Source: a virus. Taken from it: DNA of 64,000 nt. Shown in pieces: positions 13,902-20,207 of the stretch (the stretch's first letter is position 1; each line of letters begins with the position of its first letter). The notes under the pieces were generated by a model, which was given only the letters and a program-made list of their open reading frames with translations, did no database searches and was not told the origin of the DNA. Made by a program: the position numbers and the translations under genes. The stretch lies in IMG/VR virus record IMGVR_UViG_3300027608_000028, positions 1 through 64,000 of that record; one strand, 5' to 3'.

Positions 13902-14119
13902 TACTTACGCTCCTCAACTGCCCATGCCCAATGAACGGTGCACCAATCTTCTATGCATCGTTCACGACTAATTTCTGCTTTATGATTATTTTCAAGCATT
14001 TTAGTTGACCAATATGTGTAATATGATTTGATGATTTGATCTTCTGTCCATGTCTCTACAACATCTTGGCCGAATTCGCCAGGAAATGCTATAGACCAAT
14101 GTTTCATTTGTTCGTTCAT
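13901..14119 (-). CDS. Small hypothetical protein (72 aa)
   Basis: Starts MNEQMKHWSIAFPGEFGQDV, with several Trp and Cys. It shares only the MNE start with its neighbours. ATGA/TAATG coupling on both sides. Not recognised. Confidence 0.6.
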   Translation of the reverse strand: MNEQMKHWSIAFPGEFGQDVVETWTEDQIIKSYYTYWSTKMLENNHKAEISRERCIEDWCTVHWAWAVEERK

Positions 14120-14319
14120 TCTTCAACTCCGAAATGTTTCTGTGGGTAATAGTAATAACAATACGGCCTGTTGGTGTTCCAATCTCCCGCCATGCCAGCC
14201 AAATCCTGTAGGCTATCCACAGCGCGAGCTGTCATGCTGTCATGCACAATCCATGGTGTGTCACGCCTTGCCCGCAGGTATTGCCTAAGATAGATCCGGC
14301 TTTGTTCCAGTTGGTTCAT
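14116..14319 (-). CDS. Small protein with HFGVEE tail (67 aa)
   Basis: Start at MNQLEQSRIYLRQYLRARRD, where ATGA overlaps the small membrane ORF upstream; a 35-codon upstream extension is rejected because it overlaps that ORF out of frame. Ends PQKHFGVEE like the MNERI family, but the body (DSLQDLAGMAGDW) differs. Another tail-sharing fusion. Confidence 0.62.
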   Translation of the reverse strand: MNQLEQSRIYLRQYLRARRDTPWIVHDSMTARAVDSLQDLAGMAGDWNTNRPYCYYYYPQKHFGVEE

Positions 14320-14417
14320 TCTGTAGTTGTCCTGGAATCTATATTTGAACGGTATGCCATGTATAGCACACCCACTATGTATCCTGCCAAGAATCCCCAA
14401 AATAAATCCCAAGTCAT
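14316..14417 (-). CDS. Membrane microprotein (33 aa)
   Basis: MTWDLFWGFLAGYIVGVLYM forms a membrane segment, followed by a short polar tail. The start overlaps the previous stop as ATGA and the stop overlaps the next start as ATGA, strong signs that it is real despite its size. Confidence 0.55.
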   Translation of the reverse strand: MTWDLFWGFLAGYIVGVLYMAYRSNIDSRTTTE

Positions 14418-14644
14418 TCTTCAACTCCGAAATGTTCTTTAATCGCTACATAACTATCAACCCCGCACTGGACATAACCATCCCGATGCGTGTCCTTCAT
14501 CATAAGTTCATCTTCTAGCACGGGCAGATATTGTTCTCTTACTTGATTCATGCATTCCTTGACAATCAACTCGGCAAACTTTTTTGTCTCAATTGTAAGT
14601 TCTAATTCAGCCTCTGAGGCAAGTTGTTGAATTCGTTTGTTCAT
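14414..14644 (-). CDS. MNERI-family small protein, member 4
   Basis: 76 aa. Starts MNKRIQQLASEAELELTIET, core KKFAELIVKECMNQV, ends AIKEHFGVEE. The complete family layout. Confidence 0.72.
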   Translation of the reverse strand: MNKRIQQLASEAELELTIETKKFAELIVKECMNQVREQYLPVLEDELMMKDTHRDGYVQCGVDSYVAIKEHFGVEE

Positions 14645-14649
14645 GATAC

Positions 14650-14859
14650 TTACTTCTTTGGTTTAGTGGGCATAACGGGGAATGTGCCCCACGGTTGATT
14701 GTAGTATTGATCTAGGTCCTGGGGACCACCTTGGTCTACCCATAGCTTGGCGATAGTGATTACAGGATTACCGTCCACTATGCAATATCTAACCAAGTGG
14801 TCAGCATGTTCATAAGTACCATCTGGTACCCAGCCAAACATTCTAAACCGTTCGTTCAT
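14650..14859 (-). CDS. Small hypothetical protein (69 aa)
   Basis: Start set at MNERFRMFGWVPDGTYEHAD (ATGA overlap with the gene before); the eight upstream codons are unlikely. It keeps the MNER start only, then a different aromatic body ending PTKPKK. Function unknown. Confidence 0.6.
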   Translation of the reverse strand: MNERFRMFGWVPDGTYEHADHLVRYCIVDGNPVITIAKLWVDQGGPQDLDQYYNQPWGTFPVMPTKPKK

Positions 14860-15092
14860 AACTTTTCTCCACAATGTGGACACAGTTTGATATTAGCATT
14901 ACGCATTTCTTTTAGTGTCTTGTTTAGTTTCTTTGCATCAGCAGTAATCCTGCGTATGGCTTTACGGTCTCGTTCACCTTTGGCTTTGCTTAATTCTTCT
15001 TTAAGGTGTAGCTTCATTTTGTTAAGTCTACCCTCAAAGATTTCAATGAAGCCCGTTATTCCCGTACCACTGCTTGTGGGTGTACCGTTCAT
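14856..15092 (-). CDS. Small helical protein with a C-terminal CPHC zinc knuckle
   Basis: 78 aa from the ATG at 15092 (ATGA overlap). A long charged helix (about 25-68, likely coiled coil) leads to CPHCGEKL. Only one Cys pair is present, so a metal site would need a dimer. Not recognised. Confidence 0.6.
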   Translation of the reverse strand: MNGTPTSSGTGITGFIEIFEGRLNKMKLHLKEELSKAKGERDRKAIRRITADAKKLNKTLKEMRNANIKLCPHCGEKL

Positions 15093-15442
15093 TCTTCGAC
15101 TCCAAAATGTTTTGCAATTGCATAGCCGACCCAAGATATACCTAGTTTTTCTGCATCATCCTCGCACACTTCATCTACTTTATCAACCTGTGCTAGACAT
15201 TCTTGCACAATCAACTTGGCGAATTCTCTATAATCAAAATCACGCAACCCTTCATGATCACTACCGTAAGGAGCAATCAGGCCAGCTTGTATCGCAAGTT
15301 CTTTAATTCGCATTTGACCCAACGATTGATTGCGGCCTTTAACAAATTCGTCATACTTTTCTTTAGTGCCTATACTATAGCCGCCGTCGCCAGCGTGGAT
15401 GTCTGCACCTGCTTTAATAGTTGCTTTAATAGTTTCGTTCAT
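15089..15442 (-). CDS. MNERI-family protein with extra N-terminal segment, member 5
   Basis: 117 aa. After MNETIKATIKAGADIHAGDG comes an internal family unit: MRIKELAIQAGLIA, FAKLIVQEC, then AIAKHFGVEE. It looks like a fusion of a partial unit and a full unit. The start at 15442 overlaps the previous stop as ATGA. Confidence 0.7.
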   Translation of the reverse strand: MNETIKATIKAGADIHAGDGGYSIGTKEKYDEFVKGRNQSLGQMRIKELAIQAGLIAPYGSDHEGLRDFDYREFAKLIVQECLAQVDKVDEVCEDDAEKLGISWVGYAIAKHFGVEE

Positions 15443-15834
15443 CTGGATAATTCTCTGAGCACTCGATAAGTATTCCATGCTTCTTTAACTGCAACATTAG
15501 TTACAGAATCGCCGTCTGATGGAATTACGTCAAGCCAGACTTCGCGACTACGATGAGCACCGGCGCCAAATTTACGTGGTTGATGCAATTTGCCGTCATC
15601 CCATAGCATAATACTTACACTACGGAACTTAGATTCATCTTCTTCGGGGTAGTCATACCACTCGGGGTTACTGAGGCCATGGCGCCCACGATAGCCTTGC
15701 CAAATGCCACTCCACTGCTCGTCGTCGTGCGGATCGAAATCCGTGCGACTAATAACTACAAGGACATCGTCAATGCTTACTGTGCCGTCAACGATGTCCC
15801 TGACACATCGACTATAGCTTTGGCCGACCTTCAT
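15439..15834 (-). CDS. Hypothetical acidic protein (131 aa)
   Basis: Soluble, rich in Asp, Trp and Arg (FDPHDDEQWSGIWQGYRG). No known motif. Head of the coupled series of small genes down to 12.6 kb. Confidence 0.6.
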   Translation of the reverse strand: MKVGQSYSRCVRDIVDGTVSIDDVLVVISRTDFDPHDDEQWSGIWQGYRGRHGLSNPEWYDYPEEDESKFRSVSIMLWDDGKLHQPRKFGAGAHRSREVWLDVIPSDGDSVTNVAVKEAWNTYRVLRELSR

Positions 15835-15835
15835 G

Positions 15836-16051
15836 TTAGGCCGCTTTGCTAGTCAGCTCTACTACTCGGTACACGGCCGAGCTACTACGGTACAACCAAC
15901 TTGCGTCGATCTCCGCGTCTTTGCGGTCCTCATAAACACAACCGGGTTCAGCACCTGCATACGCACATGCAGGACCTTTATAGGCATCTTCTGCCACATA
16001 AACCGCATTGTGCGGTTGCTTTGTTTCTTTATAAATGATAAACATTATCAT
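15836..16051 (-). CDS. Small hypothetical protein (71 aa)
   Basis: AAAGGAAC lies before the ATG. Begins MIMFIIYKETKQPHNAVYVA; a YVAEDAYKGPACAYAG stretch with two Cys suggests a compact beta fold. Ends one base before the next gene. Not recognised. Confidence 0.58.
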   Translation of the reverse strand: MIMFIIYKETKQPHNAVYVAEDAYKGPACAYAGAEPGCVYEDRKDAEIDASWLYRSSSAVYRVVELTSKAA

Positions 16052-16115
16052 GTTCCTTTTCTTAAATTAAAATAAAACTGTACTATTTCGAAAACCTTAT
16101 TGTTTTTCTAATACT

Positions 16116-16796
16116 TCATTGCGCCTCCGAGAGTAGTTTAACATAATTTAAGTAAGTAGTTTTAAATCCATCTCTACTAACTTTTCGATCTTTAACACGG
16201 CACCGAATTTTTACATTTTTGCCGATATATGTAATTGGATCTGTTTTCATATAAAATCCAACTAAATTATTTTCCACAGTTTTTGCTGTCACCGTCCAAC
16301 AATTATACAACGGAAGCAAGGTACTTGTCAATATGTTGATGTCCAAAAGAAAGGTTGCTTTAGTCAAAGCCGTTGTAGAAATGTATTCGCTTCGGTTTCC
16401 CACACTTGAGATATTGTCGCGATCTTTTTCTCTTTTTATATCTGTGTTATACACTTTGCCGAGACTTGCAACGATACCGAATTCAAATCTAGACAATTCA
16501 TCTTTAACAATAAGTTGTGATATTGCTGTTTCAAAATTGTTAAGCCGATTTGTTATACCTTTAAACAAGATACCTTTAAAATGTTCATACATTTCATTTC
16601 CAATAGAAATGTCATCGGCATTAAATTCAATGTCGGACTGCAATGCAGTTTGCATTATGTCTTTATTGAGAATTTTTGATTTTTGTGTAGCCGGATCTTG
16701 TTCGTATCCGTTAACATAACCATTATTAATCCTATATGCCATAGCACTGGCAATGAATACGTTAACGGTCGGGTACTTGGGTTTCTTTGTGGCCAT
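16116..16796 (-). CDS. Hypothetical protein (226 aa)
   Basis: Start at MATKKPKYPTVNVFIASAMA; another ATG three codons upstream is possible. Contains KIRCRVKDRK near the C-terminus, basic and OB-like in feel, but no firm motif. It overlaps the upstream membrane-protein gene by about 35 bases. A nucleic-acid-binding role is only a guess. Confidence 0.6.
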   Translation of the reverse strand: MATKKPKYPTVNVFIASAMAYRINNGYVNGYEQDPATQKSKILNKDIMQTALQSDIEFNADDISIGNEMYEHFKGILFKGITNRLNNFETAISQLIVKDELSRFEFGIVASLGKVYNTDIKREKDRDNISSVGNRSEYISTTALTKATFLLDINILTSTLLPLYNCWTVTAKTVENNLVGFYMKTDPITYIGKNVKIRCRVKDRKVSRDGFKTTYLNYVKLLSEAQ

Positions 16797-16998
16797 CTGT
16801 TTCAATCTCTGTTAGTAGTCTGAAAATTCTTGCGTTACTGTACCATATGCTAGTGAGATCACAAGTTAAAGTTAATGCTATTACTATCCAAAAACCTGGA
16901 TGGGTTAATTGAATTCCGATTTGATGTAGAGTATACCCGATGGCTATGTAAGCAAGGCCTTTTATTGCTAGCCATAGCATTTCTTGTAATAGTGTCAT
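16762..16998 (-). CDS. Small membrane protein (78 aa)
   Basis: Two membrane segments (about 8-28 and 33-52) and a charged C-terminal tail ending HKETQVPDR. The 3' end overlaps the next gene out of frame. Not recognised. Confidence 0.55.
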   Translation of the reverse strand: MTLLQEMLWLAIKGLAYIAIGYTLHQIGIQLTHPGFWIVIALTLTCDLTSIWYSNARIFRLLTEIETDGHKETQVPDR

Positions 16999-17047
16999 TC
17001 ATATATTTACCCATATTAATTAATTCTTTTATTGCGATGCAATTTAA

Positions 17048-17326
17048 TTACATGCTCCAATAAGTTTCACTAGCAGGATTGCAACACCAAGGAGTGTCTG
17101 CATCGATTTCTACAGGCTTACCCGACATCAAATTCTTTACAGTAATTTTAGGTGCGGTGTAGGTAGCACGGTCCACAATGTTCAGTTGGTTTTCTGTCCA
17201 ACCTGCTTTGTTGCACAAACGAGTTCTAGTGGCCTTTGCGGCACCAAAAGTTTTGTAAGCACGGGTCTTGTTAGGACCATCTGTTACGATAAGACCAGTA
17301 CCTTTTGCAACGATTACATAACTCAT
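17048..17326 (-). CDS. Hypothetical protein (92 aa) with its own early promoter
   Basis: Starts MSYVIVAKGTGLIVTDGPNK after an AAAGGAAT ribosome site; preceded by a perfect TTGACA-17-TATAAT promoter (17355-17383). Small alpha/beta protein ending in WCCNPASETYWSM. Presumed early gene, function unknown. Confidence 0.68.
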   Translation of the reverse strand: MSYVIVAKGTGLIVTDGPNKTRAYKTFGAAKATRTRLCNKAGWTENQLNIVDRATYTAPKITVKNLMSGKPVEIDADTPWCCNPASETYWSM

Positions 17327-17354
17327 TGTGAATTCCTTTTGTTTCTAAGTATTA

Positions 17355-17383
17355 ATTATAACACCAAAACCAATTTATGTCAA
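17355..17383 (-). promoter_or_regulatory. Consensus sigma70 promoter
   Basis: TTGACA, 17 bases, TATAAT on the minus strand, just upstream of 17048-17326. Confidence 0.85.
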
Positions 17384-17776
17384 TTAAATTGATTCAACGG
17401 TGTAAGGCTTATTCCACTTGCCAATATTAACGTCAACATACCAACCCACATCAAAGTAGTCAGTTTGGATATCACTGTTATCGTGATTACCGTTATTCAT
17501 AGCAGGGATAACTTCGCTTAAGAAGTTTTTGGCATTGCCAACAAAATGACTTTTGTAGTGATAAGGGTTAACTTGAATGCCGAACTTTTTAGCATCAGCT
17601 CGGGATTCCGGAGTGTCACCGTAATCAGTAATAAAGTCAATTTTGCCGGACTTGACATTTAGCACAAGAGTCATATGATTGCGAACTGCAATACTGGCCT
17701 TGACACCATACTTTTTACAGATAGCCTTGATCTTAGGCGTCAGCTTTGACTTCAAATCCTGGGAAACGTATGCCAT
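17384..17776 (-). CDS. Conserved phage-type hypothetical protein (130 aa)
   Basis: Starts MAYVSQDLKSKLTPKIKAIC with an AGGAG ribosome site. Contains KYGVKASIAVRNHMTLVLNV and a C-terminal DVGWYVDVNIGKW. I recall similar proteins in phages and plasmids but not a function. It has its own consensus promoter at 17810-17838. Confidence 0.72.
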   Translation of the reverse strand: MAYVSQDLKSKLTPKIKAICKKYGVKASIAVRNHMTLVLNVKSGKIDFITDYGDTPESRADAKKFGIQVNPYHYKSHFVGNAKNFLSEVIPAMNNGNHDNSDIQTDYFDVGWYVDVNIGKWNKPYTVESI

Positions 17777-17809
17777 CTTTAACTCCTATTTGTTGCTGTC
17801 TATGTGTAT

Positions 17810-17838
17810 ATTATACAATTAATTGGATTTATTGTCAA
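17810..17838 (-). promoter_or_regulatory. Consensus sigma70 promoter, AATCCAATTAATTG spacer type
   Basis: TTGACA, 17 bases, TATAAT. The spacer contains AATCCAATTAATTG, shared with the promoter at 18605-18633 and nearly with 18177-18205. Confidence 0.88.
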
Positions 17839-17843
17839 CCAAT

Positions 17844-18170
17844 TTAATGGCTGTTCAATGCTGGATTATGCTTGCGAATCAATTCACGTTCCCTAGCATG
17901 GGCTGGCTTGCGGCCACGTAGGATTTCTACAAGACCGTAAGTATGAGCCAATGTGCCATGTTCACGAATTGACTTGCACAATTCCCAATCTTTGTTTTCT
18001 GTCAATGCACGACGAACGTGTTTTTGAATACGTACTTTCAATGATTTCTGTACTGTGTCTGACACCACAGTAATGCCAATATACTGTTGTTTTGTTACAA
18101 CATTCGTGATTACGTAGACTGCATGTTTGCGGTCCTGACGTCTTTTGCGGTATACTTTTTTACTGTCCAT
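17844..18170 (-). CDS. GIY-YIG-like nuclease domain protein
   Basis: 108 aa from MDSKKVYRKRRQDRKHAVYV; the longer reading to 18185 would begin inside the promoter. HAVYVITN...QQYIGITV is the VY/YIG start of the GIY-YIG fold, followed by an Arg-rich helix and a Glu in HARERELIRKHNP that fits the metal-binding position. These domains cut DNA. Its start codon lies only six bases from the -10 box, so the mRNA would be leaderless. Confidence 0.7.
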   Translation of the reverse strand: MDSKKVYRKRRQDRKHAVYVITNVVTKQQYIGITVVSDTVQKSLKVRIQKHVRRALTENKDWELCKSIREHGTLAHTYGLVEILRGRKPAHARERELIRKHNPALNSH

Positions 18171-18176
18171 GAGTAT

Positions 18177-18205
18177 ATTATACAATTAATCCAATTAATT
18201 GTCAA
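18177..18205 (-). promoter_or_regulatory. Consensus sigma70 promoter, leaderless configuration
   Basis: TTGACA, 17 bases (ATTAATTGGATTAATTG), TATAAT. The next start codon is six bases beyond the -10 box, at the expected transcription start. Confidence 0.87.
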
Positions 18206-18223
18206 CCAAAAAAACTGTTGTTT

Positions 18224-18595
18224 TTATGCAACAGATTCAGTATGCTTGCAATTACGGCGATAAGTGTACCCGGGACAACTGCATGATAAAGTACTACCTT
18301 TTAAAGTTACTGTATAAGTATTACCTTTTGACCCTGCAATAGTCCATACTTTTGATGGGTTATCGGCTAGTACTTCAGTATTAGTTATTTCGGGCTCTAA
18401 ATTGTAGTTAAAAGTATTAGCTACTTCTTCAAATTTTCTTCCCCTTGTCCCAAACCCAAAGGGCTTTGAAAACGTAAAAACAAAGTCGGTCCCATGCCTT
18501 ACGTACCCGTATGCTTTGCTTTTATCGTCCGACAGCAAGTATACGTGATTGGGAACAGAATCGGCCCACTTAGTTGTCTCTAGGTAAAATTTCAT
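18224..18595 (-). CDS. SWIM zinc-finger protein
   Basis: 123 aa from MKFYLETTKWADSVPNHVYL. The C-terminus has C-x-C-x(n)-C-x-H in LSCSCPGYTYRRNCKH, the SWIM zinc finger used for DNA or protein binding. The N-terminal 90 residues are a beta-rich domain not recognised. The start is nine bases from the -10 box at 18605, again giving almost no leader. Confidence 0.72.
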   Translation of the reverse strand: MKFYLETTKWADSVPNHVYLLSDDKSKAYGYVRHGTDFVFTFSKPFGFGTRGRKFEEVANTFNYNLEPEITNTEVLADNPSKVWTIAGSKGNTYTVTLKGSTLSCSCPGYTYRRNCKHTESVA

Positions 18596-18604
18596 AGTAT
18601 CCAC

Positions 18605-18633
18605 ATTATACAATTAATTGGATTTACTGTCAA
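18605..18633 (-). promoter_or_regulatory. Consensus sigma70 promoter, leaderless configuration
   Basis: TTGACA, 17 bases (GTAAATCCAATTAATTG), TATAAT. The spacer is nearly identical to that at 17810-17838. Confidence 0.87.
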
Positions 18634-18634
18634 C

Positions 18635-19237
18635 CTACATAGTGGGGCCGTTTCCGTTCTTGAATCCTACACTTCCGCCTTCTGCTTCAATACGTGCTAT
18701 AACGTCTTCAAACAAAATAGGTGCAAAGTCAGTTTGTTCAACACAAACGCAATGGTAACGTGGATCAATTTCATCACTGTACAAAATTTCTCCTGTACGT
18801 GCATCTACACCACGAGCTTTACGCACACGATTTGCGTGAGTATGTCCGTGAATGTTAGTACCAAAACGACCCATGCTATCACTGTGTAACGGAATATGAC
18901 TTAATATCATTCCATTCATCACGTGGTATGCACGTAATTCACGGAAGTACATTCGGTACTCATCATCACGAAAGATGTCATGGTTACCACGAATCAAAAC
19001 TTTGTCGCCGTTTAAGCGGCCTAATGTCTTTAAGGACTTGCGGTTAATAACTGCATCGCCTAAATGGTACACTTTATCTGTGGGCTTGACCTTGGCGTTC
19101 CATTTTGCAATCATATCTTCGTCCATTTCTTCGGGCGTGTCGTATGGTCGTAATTTGGTTACCCCGTCGTTACGGGTAAACTTACAGACACCCATGTGTC
19201 CAAAGTGTGTGTCACTGACTAAAAATACTGAGGGCAT
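18635..19237 (-). CDS. Calcineurin-like metallophosphoesterase
   Basis: 200 aa from MPSVFLVSDTHFGHMGVCKF, with GGAAGGAAAT before the ATG. Metal-binding motifs in order: D-x-H (SDTHFGH), GD (YHLGDAV), GNHD (IRGNHDIF), H (LSHIPLH) and GHTH (IHGHTH). Small phosphoesterases of this group act on nucleotides or RNA ends. One base after the small gene 19239-19427. Confidence 0.85.
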   Translation of the reverse strand: MPSVFLVSDTHFGHMGVCKFTRNDGVTKLRPYDTPEEMDEDMIAKWNAKVKPTDKVYHLGDAVINRKSLKTLGRLNGDKVLIRGNHDIFRDDEYRMYFRELRAYHVMNGMILSHIPLHSDSMGRFGTNIHGHTHANRVRKARGVDARTGEILYSDEIDPRYHCVCVEQTDFAPILFEDVIARIEAEGGSVGFKNGNGPTM

Positions 19238-19238
19238 A

Positions 19239-19427
19239 TTATTTCCTTCCAATTCTTTCTGCAATTTTCAGTTTGACCCACTCAAGATGTTCGTTAAACA
19301 TCTTAGGGCCATTCGGGTAATTAATTACTGCTAACTCAAACTGAGTACGGATAGCAATCAATTCTGTCATAGACTTTTTAGCATATTCTGCTTCTTGGTC
19401 ATACTGATTTCCATTGTTGTAAGCCAT
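19239..19427 (-). CDS. Small helical protein (62 aa)
   Basis: GGAGT ribosome site; starts MAYNNGNQYDQEAEYAKKSM. Predicted helical hairpin with a charged tail. In operon with the phosphoesterase. Not recognised. Confidence 0.6.
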   Translation of the reverse strand: MAYNNGNQYDQEAEYAKKSMTELIAIRTQFELAVINYPNGPKMFNEHLEWVKLKIAERIGRK

Positions 19428-19442
19428 ACCATACTCCTTTCT

Positions 19443-19616
19443 TTAATAAGTTTCTTTTACAATATTATACTCTTCGACTGGCCACGTGGCCTTGAACTCG
19501 TCCGACTTAACATATTCATTATATGCTTTGGCATCAAAAAACATCCTGTGAAACTCTGTTTTCATTGAACCAATTTTGGTTACTGTTAAGTAAATTGATT
19601 TTGCTTTGCCAGCCAT
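19443..19616 (-). CDS. Small hypothetical protein (57 aa)
   Basis: Starts MAGKAKSIYLTVTKIGSMKT after AAAAGG. Its promoter at 19644-19672 overlaps the end of the kinase gene upstream, so it is an independent early unit. Mixed alpha/beta, unknown function. Confidence 0.6.
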   Translation of the reverse strand: MAGKAKSIYLTVTKIGSMKTEFHRMFFDAKAYNEYVKSDEFKATWPVEEYNIVKETY

Positions 19617-19643
19617 ATGATACCTTTTATTGTTTAATGTGAT

Positions 19644-19672
19644 ATTATAACATCACTTTGCCATAATGTCAA
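19644..19672 (-). promoter_or_regulatory. Consensus sigma70 promoter
   Basis: TTGACA, 17 bases, TATAAT. The -35 box overlaps the stop region of the gene at 19669-20151. Confidence 0.85.
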
Positions 19673-20151
19673 ACGTACCAAATTTCTTTAAAGCCTTCTA
19701 ATAGAGTTGGTTCTTCCCAATTTGCAATCATATCGTCAATGACTATTTTTGGAATATGCTTGCCGGGACGGCTAGCCAAACGCACATCCAACTCGCTACG
19801 TTCCGGAGTCCGGAATACAACGGCGATATGCTCGTAGTTCAATGACTCTGGTAATGCGTTAAACTTTCGAGCACGACTTTTAACAGTAGTGCTAGTCTGA
19901 TCCCAAACAATATCCAATTGCAAGGCCGCGGCCATGTTAACATTAACCATCATTTGTTTGACCGCGGTGGGCATGTATTCTTCAAAGACTTCACTGTAGG
20001 TTTTGCCCTGATCCTCAGCATATCCTTCAACATGCTGGTCAGTACTAACATACTTGTGATCCTTTTTATCCTCGCCCAGCCAGCCCTGATTTTTATACCA
20101 AGTACTTTTGCCAGCGGCAGGAACTCCAATTAGTTGATAACACTTTGGCAC
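19669..20151 (-). CDS. P-loop kinase-like ATPase (polynucleotide-kinase type)
   Basis: 160 aa with GTG start after AAAGGA. Walker A GVPAAGKST at about residues 9-17; a later STTVKSRARKF arginine segment fits the lid of small P-loop kinases that phosphorylate nucleic-acid ends or nucleotides. No phosphatase domain, so shorter than T4 PseT. Its promoter is at 20175-20203. Substrate not determined. Confidence 0.75.
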   Translation of the reverse strand: MPKCYQLIGVPAAGKSTWYKNQGWLGEDKKDHKYVSTDQHVEGYAEDQGKTYSEVFEEYMPTAVKQMMVNVNMAAALQLDIVWDQTSTTVKSRARKFNALPESLNYEHIAVVFRTPERSELDVRLASRPGKHIPKIVIDDMIANWEEPTLLEGFKEIWYV

Positions 20152-20174
20152 AACAATCCTTTAAATGAATTGCT

Positions 20175-20203
20175 ATTATATAATTAAATGAATTAATTGT
20201 CAA
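20175..20203 (-). promoter_or_regulatory. Consensus sigma70 promoter
   Basis: TTGACA, 17 bases (ATTAATTCATTTAATTA), TATAAT, 23 bases before the GTG start of 19669-20151. Confidence 0.86.
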
Positions 20204-20207
20204 CCAA

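Noticed and set aside
12900-15900. Repeated segments at 13.0-15.5 kb as a CRISPR array
   Set aside because: The repeats are coding (MNERI/HFGVEE family), differ in length and spacing, and lie inside reading frames.
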